Source: an uncultured Verrucomicrobiales bacterium (lineage in GTDB: Bacteria > Verrucomicrobiota > Verrucomicrobiia > Limisphaerales > UBA1100). Taken from it: 33,371 nt of DNA. The notes under the pieces are model-generated. The model searched no databases. It was not told the origin of the DNA and saw only the letters and a program-made list of their open reading frames with translations. The stretch is taken from the NCBI GenBank assembly GCA_913048135.1, contig CAJWVY010000015.1, positions 1 through 33,371 of the forward strand. The letters run 5' to 3'. The position numbers and the translations under genes were made by a program. Below are positions 24,904 to 32,063 of the stretch, one piece after another (positions within the stretch are counted from its first letter, which is position 1; every line of letters begins with the position of its first letter).

Positions 24904-26412
24904 TTATTCGTGAACAAGCACAAACGCGGTGGCCGCCTGGGCGGTCTCGATATGGGCTTCGTAATTTGTCGTGGTCGTCAATTGCGGAGCTGAAAGACGC
25001 GATTTAACGAGCGGTAGGGTGGCCAGAAACGCGTGGATCTGTGAACTCTTCAATGCGTAATTGACGTTTTGTGGTAAGCTGCCCGTGAGTCTGAAAGTCT
25101 TAAGATCATCCAGCCGAACGGTTATCATGCCGACCACTTGACCGTTTTCATTCACTAACGCGCCGCCGGAATTGCCCGGCTGCACGGGCACGCTGATCTG
25201 CATCATGCGCGGGTCATCCTTCACGCCGGTTAGGCTACTGATGCGGCCTTCGGTGAACTTTAACTTGATGCCCTGCACGGCGGGGTTGGGATATCCAAGG
25301 GTAAATACGCTCTGCCCCAGACGGGCCGCGGGCAGTGGGCTGAGGTAGAGGGGGGTAGTTTCGGTTTTAATACGGAGCAGAGCGAGGTCGTTACCTAGAT
25401 CGGCCTTGATAAGTTCGGCGGGGAAATTCCCTTTTTGGGTCCGCACCTCAATGCGGCGGCCGTTTGCGATCAAGTGATGACTGGTTAGTAGATGTCCTTC
25501 ACTTGAAATGAAAAATCCGGTACCCGTACTCAGGGCGGTTTTGGTGCTGTCCGCCTCGGACCCGGTAAATTTCGCGTGGAACGCTGAGGATTCCCGGAAG
25601 GCTTGTTGAGCTTGCTCGGGGGATAATTTTTCTGCAATAGCCGTGCGGTGTTGGCGCGCGGCGGGGTTGCCAAGGTTGGCGGAAAGATCCATCCATTGAT
25701 AGGCCTTCACCAAGTCGCGTGGGACCCCCTTGCCAAAGTAATAGGCAGCCCCAAGGAGGAACTGTGATCGGGGATGTCCTTGCTGGGCCGCTTTGGCATA
25801 CCATTCAGTGGCGGCGGCCGTGTTCAGTGGCACTCCCCGGCCCGAGGCATAAAGCTGGCCCAGATTGCACTGGGCATTGGCGAGATTCATGCGGGCGGCC
25901 ATTTGATACCACTTAGCGGCTTCGGTAAAATTCTGCGGCACTCCATGGCCCTGTTCGTGCAACGCACCAATATTGTTCATGGCAGCCGCGTGCCCCTTGG
26001 CGGCGGCCTTGAGGTAAAAACGTAATGCCTGAGCCGGGTCGCGTGGGACGCCTTCGCCGGTGGCTAATAGGGTGCCGTACAGGAAATGGGCAATGGGATC
26101 CTCATGCTGGGCGGCGCGTTGAATCCAGTGGGCGGCTTTGACGCGATCTTTATGGACGCCTCGACCGTTGCGGTAGCATTGGCCCAGCATTCCTTGAGCT
26201 TGGGAATGATTCAGGGTGGCGGCGCGTTTGAAATGATCCACGGCCTTGGCGTAGTCCGGCGGCTCGCCCAAGCCGTCGTAATAGTTCAGCCCCATGTGAT
26301 AATGAAACGCGGCTTCATCTCGGTCTTTGGGCGTGCCGGCTGCCGGCGTGGCCGATTGTGCCCAGACCGTCAACGACAGCATCAGTATGATGCTTATTTT
26401 TTTAAAATTCAT
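24904..26412 (-). CDS. Secreted Sel1-repeat / trypsin-like serine protease fusion
   Basis: The 502-residue protein has a signal peptide (1-19), six Sel1-like repeats (about 33-250) and a C-terminal trypsin-like domain (about 295-465). Repeat cores include MLGQCYRNGRGVHKDRVKAA and NIGALHEQGHGVPQNFTEAA. The protease triad is visible: His313 in LLTSHHLI, Asp342 in LGNDLALLRI and Ser415 in QPGNSGGALVN, the DegP/HtrA-like arrangement, but no PDZ domain follows. The solenoid probably selects or anchors substrates in the periplasm. An AAAGGAGG Shine-Dalgarno five bases from the ATG supports the start, and a GGACG-AA-CGTCC dyad (26426-26437) lies immediately before it. The smaller Sel1 lipoprotein downstream is a likely partner. 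Confidence 0.88.
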   Translation of the reverse strand: MNFKKISIILMLSLTVWAQSATPAAGTPKDRDEAAFHYHMGLNYYDGLGEPPDYAKAVDHFKRAATLNHSQAQGMLGQCYRNGRGVHKDRVKAAHWIQRAAQHEDPIAHFLYGTLLATGEGVPRDPAQALRFYLKAAAKGHAAAMNNIGALHEQGHGVPQNFTEAAKWYQMAARMNLANAQCNLGQLYASGRGVPLNTAAATEWYAKAAQQGHPRSQFLLGAAYYFGKGVPRDLVKAYQWMDLSANLGNPAARQHRTAIAEKLSPEQAQQAFRESSAFHAKFTGSEADSTKTALSTGTGFFISSEGHLLTSHHLIANGRRIEVRTQKGNFPAELIKADLGNDLALLRIKTETTPLYLSPLPAARLGQSVFTLGYPNPAVQGIKLKFTEGRISSLTGVKDDPRMMQISVPVQPGNSGGALVNENGQVVGMITVRLDDLKTFRLTGSLPQNVNYALKSSQIHAFLATLPLVKSRLSAPQLTTTTNYEAHIETAQAATAFVLVHE

Positions 26413-26497
26413 GTCCCCCTCCTTTGGACGAACGTCCTTAGGAAAGATAAATCGGGTTTGAGGATCGGCAAGCGGCAGTTATGCACAAGGCGGTTGT

Positions 26498-26526
26498 TTG
26501 ACTTCGTGCCGAGGCACCTCTAATTT
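26498..26526 (+). promoter_or_regulatory. Candidate leaderless promoter of miaE
   Basis: TTGACT (26498-26503), a 17-base spacer and TAATTT (26521-26526) are followed by five bases and the ATG at 26532. This is the best match to consensus in the window. Confidence 0.55.
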
Positions 26527-26531
26527 GCGCC

Positions 26532-27104
26532 ATGCTTTTGTGGCGCGCAACGATTCCGAATGATTGGCTGCCCAAGGTGTTGGCCAATCTGGATGGGGTG
26601 TTGCTGGACCATTGTCATCTGGAGCGGAAGGCGGCGACCAGCGCGTTGAATCTCATTAAGTATCCGGAGCTGGCCGGGCACGCGCGGGAGCTGAACGCGA
26701 TTGCGCAGGAGGAACTCAGTCATTTTGAATTGTTGATGGCGGTCCTGGAGAAACGTGGCGTCACTTTTGGTTTATCGCAAAGTAGCCCGTGGATCAGCGG
26801 GCTGATGCGGTTCATTCGTAAGGGCAGACGGGAGCAGGTTATCGATCACTTGATCGCCGCTTCGTTGGTGGAAGGGCGCAGTTGCGAGAAATTCCAATTG
26901 TTAGCCGAGGCATTGAAGGAGAGGGAGCCGAAGCTGGCGGCGATGTATGCGGAGCTCGTGGAAAGTGAAGGCGGCCATTATTCGCATTTCTGGCTGATGG
27001 CTTGCCAGATCAATGATGCCGAGGCGCATGAGCGCTTGGATGCTTTTTTGAATTTGGATGCAGAACTAATTCGGCAATCGCATGATTTGCCAATTTTGCA
27101 CTAA
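26532..27104 (+). CDS. miaE: tRNA-(ms2io6A)-hydroxylase
   Basis: A 190-residue ferritin-like diiron monooxygenase that hydroxylates the isopentenyl side chain of ms2i6A37 in tRNA. The iron ligands are visible in two ExxH pairs and two single Glu: Glu31 (DHCHLERKAA), Glu61/His64 (EELSHF), Glu114 (EGRSCEKF) and Glu146/His149 (EGGHYSHF). The length and order fit MiaE. The gene has its own promoter and is convergent with the DUF971 gene with a four-base stop overlap (CTAA). It needs iron and oxygen, which fits its place next to a metal-uptake locus. Confidence 0.93.
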   Translation: MLLWRATIPNDWLPKVLANLDGVLLDHCHLERKAATSALNLIKYPELAGHARELNAIAQEELSHFELLMAVLEKRGVTFGLSQSSPWISGLMRFIRKGRREQVIDHLIAASLVEGRSCEKFQLLAEALKEREPKLAAMYAELVESEGGHYSHFWLMACQINDAEAHERLDAFLNLDAELIRQSHDLPILH

Positions 27105-27406
27105 GCGGTTTTCTCGCCGATGGAGCGCAGGTACTCGTGAGAATATAGGCCTGCATTGTGTCCGTCTTGCCAAAGTATTTGCACAGCATATCCGCCGACC
27201 GGTTGGAGACGTTTCACCTGAAAGGACGCCTCGGTTAATTGCGATTCGGGTCCTTTGGCTAAATTACCCATTATATCCATTTCGCCGGCGCATGAGGCGC
27301 AGGGGCATGCCCGTCGAACGGCTTCGAGTGAAATGAAGTGCTCAACGCCATCTTCCCACTTTAGCGCAAGTTCCGAACCGATGGGCTGTAAATCCAGCAA
27401 ACGCAT
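27101..27406 (-). CDS. DUF971 / gamma-butyrobetaine hydroxylase N-terminal-like protein
   Basis: A 101-residue single-domain protein with the DUF971 pattern: WEDGVEHFISLEAVRRACPC, then LQPVGGYAVQILWQDGHNAGLYS and EYL. Cys34, Cys36, Cys39 (CPCASC) and His83 (DGHNAG) align with the zinc site of the gamma-butyrobetaine hydroxylase N-terminal domain. Stand-alone DUF971 proteins have no firmly assigned role; fusions to Fe-S carrier ATPases of the ApbC/Mrp type suggest a link to Fe-S handling. It is transcribed divergently from the metal ABC operon across a 96-base gap, with its -35 element touching the shared palindrome, so it may be controlled by the same metal signal. Confidence 0.88.
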   Translation of the reverse strand: MRLLDLQPIGSELALKWEDGVEHFISLEAVRRACPCASCAGEMDIMGNLAKGPESQLTEASFQVKRLQPVGGYAVQILWQDGHNAGLYSHEYLRSIGEKTA

Positions 27407-27411
27407 ATGGT

Positions 27412-27440
27412 TTTATAACTAATATTGGCTTTGCTGTAAA
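27412..27440 (-). promoter_or_regulatory. Candidate leaderless promoter of the DUF971 gene
   Basis: On the minus strand TTTACA (27435-27440), a 17-base spacer and TATAAA (27412-27417) are followed by five bases and the ATG. The -35 overlaps the left end of the 26-bp palindrome by three bases. Confidence 0.55.
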
Positions 27441-27463
27441 AAGTTCGCCTAGACAAACTTTTT
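27438..27463. promoter_or_regulatory. 26-bp palindrome, candidate metalloregulator operator
   Basis: The sequence centred on CTAG (27449-27452) is a 26-base inverted repeat in which 11 of 13 base pairs match; its inner half-sites read AAGTTCGCCT and AGACAAACTT. It lies between two divergent promoter candidates, overlapping one -35 and ending three bases from the other. DtxR/MntR-type repressors bind palindromes of about this length. The DtxR-like domain encoded in the operon is the natural candidate ligand; MntR or Fur proteins encoded elsewhere are alternatives. Confidence 0.55.
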
Positions 27464-27466
27464 TAC

Positions 27467-27495
27467 TTGCGGCAATGTTTGTCATTGGGCAAATT
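27467..27495 (+). promoter_or_regulatory. Candidate promoter of the metal ABC operon, with a dyad in its spacer
   Basis: TTGCGG (27467-27472), a 17-base spacer and CAAATT (27490-27495) are followed by seven bases and the ATG at 27503. The spacer contains the perfect dyad CAATG-TTTGT-CATTG (27473-27487), a good position for a second repressor contact. An alternative reading, TTGGCT (27426) with TAGACA (27450), would put the start further upstream and place the larger palindrome over the -10. Confidence 0.4.
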
Positions 27496-27501
27496 CTGCC
27501 C
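27487..27501. promoter_or_regulatory. Short hairpin at the operon start codon
   Basis: GGGCA-AATTC-TGCCC has five-base perfect arms and ends one base before the ATG at 27503. If the mRNA includes it, it could hinder initiation; if the transcript is leaderless, it acts only as DNA. Confidence 0.25.
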
Positions 27502-27502
27502 T

Positions 27503-28477
27503 ATGCATTTGGAATTTATAAATCAGTGGTTCCGGAATGGGTTTGTCGCCGCGTATGTGGCAACGTTCTTCTTGGCCTGTAGTCAATCGGCTGAAGAAGC
27601 GGGCAAGGGCGACCCTATGGTTTCCGCTGGTGATAGTGGTAAACTGCAGGTGACCACTACGGTCAACATGGTTAGCGATCTCGTGCGCCAAGTGGGGGGT
27701 GATCATGTGGAGGTTACCGAAATCATGGGGCCCGGTGTGGATCCGCATCTATACAAGGCCAGCGCTAATGACGTCACTAAGCTTCAGAACGCTGAAATCA
27801 TATTTTATGTTGGCCTGTTGCTTGAAGGTAAAATGGAGGAAGTGCTGGGCAAGCTGAAGGACGGCGGTAAGCCGGTGTATGCCGTTACCCAGGATTTGCA
27901 AAAAACCAAGCTGCTCGATTCGGGCGAGTACGAGGATCACTTTGACCCGCACGTTTGGTTTGAAGTGCCGTTGTGGAAAGAGACCATTGATGTGGTGGTC
28001 GCCGGTCTGAGCAAAGCAGACCCGGACCACAAGGCCGATTACGAGGCTAACGGCAAGGCAGCCAAGGAAAAGATGGAGGATTTGCAAATGTGGGCCACGG
28101 AAAAGGTGAACGAATTGCCCGTTGAAAAACGTCTACTGGTAACCAGCCATGACGCGTACAACTACTTCGGCCGCGCGTATGGATTCAAGGTGGTGGGCCT
28201 GCAGGGTATTTCCACCGTCTCGGAAGCGGGCTTGGCTGACCGCACCAAGCTGGTTGACTTCATCAAGGAACAGAAGGTGAAATCCATTTTTGTGGAGACC
28301 ACGGTGAACCCGGATGCCATCAAGGCGATAGCCACGGATGCTGAGGTAACCATTGGTGGCGAATTGTTTTCCGATGCCATGGGCGAACTCGGCCAAATGG
28401 AAGGGGGGCTCGATCTCGGCACCTACGAGGGCATGATCAAGCACAACATCAGCACCATCGTCAATGCCCTCAGGTAA
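27503..28477 (+). CDS. ytgA: Metal-binding lipoprotein of a Zn/Mn/Fe ABC importer (TroA/YtgA type)
   Basis: Captures a divalent metal in the periplasm for the ABC transporter encoded downstream. ATG 27503 gives 324 residues with a lipoprotein signal (FLACSQ, lipid Cys26); an upstream in-frame TTG (27467) falls in the promoter region. The cluster A-I binding-protein fold shows four ligands: His82 (DPHLYK), His150 (DPHVWF), His216 (TSHDAYNYF) and Asp291 (LFSDAMG). This His-His-His-Asp set is that of TroA and chlamydial YtgA, and there is no His-rich loop as in many ZnuA proteins. The metal (Mn, Fe or Zn) cannot be decided from sequence. The OprB gene follows after a 75-base gap. Confidence 0.88.
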   Translation: MHLEFINQWFRNGFVAAYVATFFLACSQSAEEAGKGDPMVSAGDSGKLQVTTTVNMVSDLVRQVGGDHVEVTEIMGPGVDPHLYKASANDVTKLQNAEIIFYVGLLLEGKMEEVLGKLKDGGKPVYAVTQDLQKTKLLDSGEYEDHFDPHVWFEVPLWKETIDVVVAGLSKADPDHKADYEANGKAAKEKMEDLQMWATEKVNELPVEKRLLVTSHDAYNYFGRAYGFKVVGLQGISTVSEAGLADRTKLVDFIKEQKVKSIFVETTVNPDAIKAIATDAEVTIGGELFSDAMGELGQMEGGLDLGTYEGMIKHNISTIVNALR

Positions 28478-28552
28478 GTCATGTTCTAATCAAGCTTTCT
28501 TCCAAGGTTGCGGCAGCCTGTCGCAATGGTCTTGCCAGAGAGGTAAAGAATT

Positions 28553-29815
28553 TTGAAAAGCAAACACATCATATTGGGCATGGCCTTGGCCGCCCAGGGA
28601 CTTATGGCGCAGGGTGATCCGGCAACACCGATCGTTTCTGCAGCTGAAGCAAATGAAATTACGGATGCGCCCGAATCCATTTGGGATAGTGGCGCGTTGT
28701 CCGGGAATTGGGGCGGTGCGCGTAGTGAGTTGTTGGAAAAGGGCTACGAGTTTGCCTTCGAGTACACCGCTGAAGGGTTTAGCAATGTGTCTGGAGGCTT
28801 AAAGACCGGTAGTGTGTATAACGGCCTTGGCTATGGTGCGGTGGATGTAAATGGTGAAACGGCTCTGGGCGTGGAAGGATTAAGTCTTCGCGTGAGTACC
28901 TTATGGACGCATGGCGTGAGCCCCGGTCAGTATGCCGGTGATGAACTGACTGTCAGCAATATAGATGCGTATGATGGGTTGCGTCTCTATGAGATGTTCG
29001 CCGAAAAGAGTTTCGGAAAGTTGAATGTGCGCATGGGTAATCTGCTGGCGGATGAGGAATTCGTTGGAACGGAATATGGCGGCGCGCTAATTAATGCTGC
29101 ATTTGGTCAGCCTACATTTTGGGCGGCCAACACTCTAAATACCGGCCCGGCCTTTAACGTGCCGGGTTTGGGTGTGCGTTTCAGGTATGACTTTGATGAG
29201 GCTCGGTACGCGCAATTCGGAATCTATGATGGCGATACTTTTGATGATGCCGGAGGAGATGCCACGATCAATCAGCACGGCACGCACTTCGAACTTGGTA
29301 ACGGCCAAGGATGGACGAGCCTGTACGAGGTGGGCTACAACGGCTTCAATGTGGATGATGGCGCGGAGCTTCCAGGTTGGTACCGTTTGGGCGCCTGGTA
29401 TCACTCCAGTGAATTCGACACCAACGCCGGCGGCAAGAAGGAAGGTAATGGTGGTATTTATGGCGCCTTGGACAAGATGCTCACCCGCGAAGGTCTCGGC
29501 GCCTTTGCGCGGCTGGGAATCAGTGAGCGCGACCGCAGCCGGTTCCATTGGGTGTTGGACACCGGGTTTAACTACACGGGACTCATCCCCGGGCGGGATG
29601 AAGATGTGACCGCACTGGGTTTTGTTTACGGCAAACACAGCAGTGACATTACTACTAACAAATCTCATGAAGCAGTGGTGGAACTGACCCATCAGTTTCA
29701 GGTGAGCCCCTCGGTGTATCTACAGCCCGATATCCAATGGATTAAACGACCCAGTGGTGATACGAGTATAGATGACGCGCTGGTGATTGGCCTACGTGCC
29801 GGATTCACATTTTAA
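28553..29815 (+). CDS. OprB-family outer-membrane porin in the metal operon
   Basis: A 420-residue beta-barrel protein with a signal peptide (MKSKHIILGMALAAQGLMAQ) and the OprB pattern, beginning WDSGALSGNWGGARSEL and EFAFEYTAEGFSNVSGG and ending with the outer-membrane signature GLRAGFTF. The start is TTG 28553, chosen for the signal peptide and for the Shine-Dalgarno AGAGAGG nine bases upstream. OprB porins are usually linked to carbohydrate uptake. Here the gene lies between the binding-protein and ATPase genes of a metal importer and abuts the ATPase gene directly, so it probably admits the metal or a metal complex across the outer membrane. Confidence 0.85.
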   Translation: MKSKHIILGMALAAQGLMAQGDPATPIVSAAEANEITDAPESIWDSGALSGNWGGARSELLEKGYEFAFEYTAEGFSNVSGGLKTGSVYNGLGYGAVDVNGETALGVEGLSLRVSTLWTHGVSPGQYAGDELTVSNIDAYDGLRLYEMFAEKSFGKLNVRMGNLLADEEFVGTEYGGALINAAFGQPTFWAANTLNTGPAFNVPGLGVRFRYDFDEARYAQFGIYDGDTFDDAGGDATINQHGTHFELGNGQGWTSLYEVGYNGFNVDDGAELPGWYRLGAWYHSSEFDTNAGGKKEGNGGIYGALDKMLTREGLGAFARLGISERDRSRFHWVLDTGFNYTGLIPGRDEDVTALGFVYGKHSSDITTNKSHEAVVELTHQFQVSPSVYLQPDIQWIKRPSGDTSIDDALVIGLRAGFTF

Positions 29816-30601
29816 ATGAGCACACACAACGCAAAACCGGAAACACCTGTACCACTTGAGATTCATGATCTCACGGTTGCCTATCATAAGCGGCCGGTGT
29901 TGTGGGGGGTGGATGTTGAGGTTCCGGCTGGGCAACTTGTCGGGGTTATTGGCCCCAACGGCGCAGGAAAATCCACCTTGATCAAGGCGGCCATGGGACT
30001 GCTGCCGGTGAGCAGCGGCTGGGTCAAGGTCTTTGGCCAGCCGGTAAAGGATAATCTCCGCCGTGTGGGCTATGTGCCCCAGCGTGAATCGGTAGATTGG
30101 GATTTTCCCGTGAGCGTCATGGATGTTGTGCTTATGGGGCGCTACGGGCATCTCGGCCTGTTTAAGCGGCCTAGGAAGGAAGACCGCGAGGTTGCCCGAG
30201 AGTGCCTTGAAAAGGTGAAGATGTTGCCTTACGCCGACCGACAGATTTCCAACCTCTCCGGCGGCCAACAGCAACGGGTGTTCCTAGCGCGAGCGCTGGC
30301 ACAGGAGAGTGATCTGTATTTCATGGATGAACCGTTCGCCGGCGTGGATGCCGCCACCGAGGCGGCCATTGTGACGATTCTCCAAGAGCTCAAAGATCAG
30401 GGCAAAACACTCCTCGTAGTACATCATGATCTACCCACGGCCAAAACCTACTTCGACAGCCTGTTGTTGCTTAACATGCGGGTGGTAGCATTTGGCCCCA
30501 CCGAAGAGGTGTTTAACTACGACCTCCTGCAGAGTACCTACGGGGGGCGCCTGACCATCCTCAGTGAAGTGGCCGACGCCGTGGGCGCTAAGGCCCGTTG
30601 A
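29816..30601 (+). CDS. ytgB: ATPase of the metal ABC importer
   Basis: A 261-residue ABC ATPase of the Mn/Zn/Fe-chelate family. It has Walker A GPNGAGKST, the Q-loop region VGYVPQRESVDWDFPVSVMD typical of this transporter class, the signature LSGGQQQR, Walker B DLYFMDEPFAGVD and the H-loop VVHHDL. It begins at the base after the porin stop and ends four bases before the permease-fusion gene, so it is clearly part of the operon. It energises import by the two permeases downstream. Confidence 0.94.
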   Translation: MSTHNAKPETPVPLEIHDLTVAYHKRPVLWGVDVEVPAGQLVGVIGPNGAGKSTLIKAAMGLLPVSSGWVKVFGQPVKDNLRRVGYVPQRESVDWDFPVSVMDVVLMGRYGHLGLFKRPRKEDREVARECLEKVKMLPYADRQISNLSGGQQQRVFLARALAQESDLYFMDEPFAGVDAATEAAIVTILQELKDQGKTLLVVHHDLPTAKTYFDSLLLLNMRVVAFGPTEEVFNYDLLQSTYGGRLTILSEVADAVGAKAR

Positions 30602-30605
30602 CCCC

Positions 30606-32063
30606 ATGCTGCGTCCCATCCTCATTGTGCTGCTTTATCTGTGTGCGCCGGAGTTGGTGTGGGCCGAGCGCATTGGAGACATGGGGGAAACTACAGTCTG
30701 GGATCAAGCACGGCGCTTTTTCAGCCTAAAAGATCCCGCTGTGCGCTACGCATTGATGGGCTCCATTTTGTTAGGGATCAGTTGCGGGTTACTTGGCAGT
30801 TTTATCGTTGTCCGGAAGATGGCGCTATTTGGCGACACACTGTCTCATGCAGTGTTGCCAGGGGTGGCGCTGGGGTTCATGTGGAACATGAGCAAGGATC
30901 CGTTGGCGATTTTTATAGGTGCCACCTTGGCCGGATTGATCGGAGGCGCGCTGGTGACCTTGATCGTTCAAACGACCCGACTGAAGGAAGACACAGCTTT
31001 GGGGCTGGTGTTGGCCTCTTTTTTTGCCGTCGGCATTTGCCTGCTCACGCGCATTCAAAAGATTTCTACCGGTAATAAGGGCGGTCTTGATGATTTTCTT
31101 TTTGGGCAGGCGGCTGCTATGGGGAAGAATGATATCACTCTGATGCTGGGGGTTACGCTGTTGGTCATCGTGGCCATCACTTTTTTTTACAAGGAACTTT
31201 TGGTCGTCAGTTTCGACAAGACCTTTGCCGGTTCGGTGGGGTTGCCGGTGGCCGTCATACACTACGCTCTGATGATGCTGTTGGCGTTCAGTGTGGTGAT
31301 CGCGTTACAGGCGGTAGGCGTGGTGCTGGTATCTGCCATGCTGATCACGCCGGCCGCCGCGGCGTATTTGCTGACCGATCGGATGCATGTAATGCTGCTA
31401 TTGGCTTCCATCTTCGGCGTTGCGGCGGGAGCGACCGGAGCTTTCTTATCTTTTCTTGGCAACAACCTGCCGACCGGCCCATTGATGGTGGTAGGGGCGT
31501 CGTTGGTGTTCGTGTTGGCGTTCCTTTTCGGTCCGCGGCACGGGGTAATATCGCGTTGGTGGCGGCAATCCTCACGATCGGCTCAAGTGCAACGGGAGAA
31601 TACCCTGAAAGCCCTGTACCATGTGCTTGAGGCTCGTTCTTTTGTAGGTGAAGGAGTGTCTTTACGCGAGCTTGCCGAGCGCCGCCGCGAGACAATTGAG
31701 GATGTGCGAGGTCAAGCACAGCAGCTGAAAAAACATGACTTAGCCACCCTGCATGAAGATGGCGAGACCGTACATCTCACGCCCGATGGCTGGCAGCGGG
31801 CGTGTGAAATTGTCCGCAACCACCGGTTGTGGGAATTGTATCTCACCAACGAGGCCCGCATTGCCCCGGATCATGTGCACGATGATGCAGAGATTATCGA
31901 GCACGTGTTAGGCGAGGAAACCGTGCGTCAACTCGAGCGCACCTTAAACCATGCCAAAGAGGATCCGCATGGCCGACAGATTCCTGGGCTGCAGGATTTG
32001 CAATTGGGCGGCCGCAGCTTTGGCGGGCCGGAGGTCACTACCGGATATGGCAAGCCGTTATGA
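30606..32063 (+). CDS. ytgC: Metal ABC permease fused to a DtxR-like metalloregulator (YtgCR type)
   Basis: The 485-residue protein has an N-terminal hydrophobic, signal-like segment, an ABC-3 family permease domain (about 45-310, with GDTLSHAVLPGVALGF at 76-91) and a soluble C-terminal domain (about 330-465). The latter has a winged helix (VSLRELAERRRETIEDVRGQ) and a DtxR/MntR metal-binding and dimerisation segment: His406 and Glu410 (NHRLWE), His425, Glu429, Glu432 and His433 (VHDDAEIIEHVL), then DPHGRQIP. The Glu-x-x-Glu-His order is like MntR; Glu replaces the Cys of DtxR. The N-terminal ligands of MntR (Asp8, Glu11) are not evident. In Chlamydia the matching YtgCR is cleaved to free an iron-dependent repressor. 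ATG 30606 is chosen over an in-frame ATG at 30564 inside the ATPase gene. Confidence 0.9.
   Translation: MLRPILIVLLYLCAPELVWAERIGDMGETTVWDQARRFFSLKDPAVRYALMGSILLGISCGLLGSFIVVRKMALFGDTLSHAVLPGVALGFMWNMSKDPLAIFIGATLAGLIGGALVTLIVQTTRLKEDTALGLVLASFFAVGICLLTRIQKISTGNKGGLDDFLFGQAAAMGKNDITLMLGVTLLVIVAITFFYKELLVVSFDKTFAGSVGLPVAVIHYALMMLLAFSVVIALQAVGVVLVSAMLITPAAAAYLLTDRMHVMLLLASIFGVAAGATGAFLSFLGNNLPTGPLMVVGASLVFVLAFLFGPRHGVISRWWRQSSRSAQVQRENTLKALYHVLEARSFVGEGVSLRELAERRRETIEDVRGQAQQLKKHDLATLHEDGETVHLTPDGWQRACEIVRNHRLWELYLTNEARIAPDHVHDDAEIIEHVLGEETVRQLERTLNHAKEDPHGRQIPGLQDLQLGGRSFGGPEVTTGYGKPL

Noticed and set aside
27438-27463. Reading the AT-rich palindrome as an intrinsic terminator because of its A and T runs
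   Set aside because: It lies upstream of both divergent genes, so no transcript needs to end there, and its CTAG centre leaves no stable loop.
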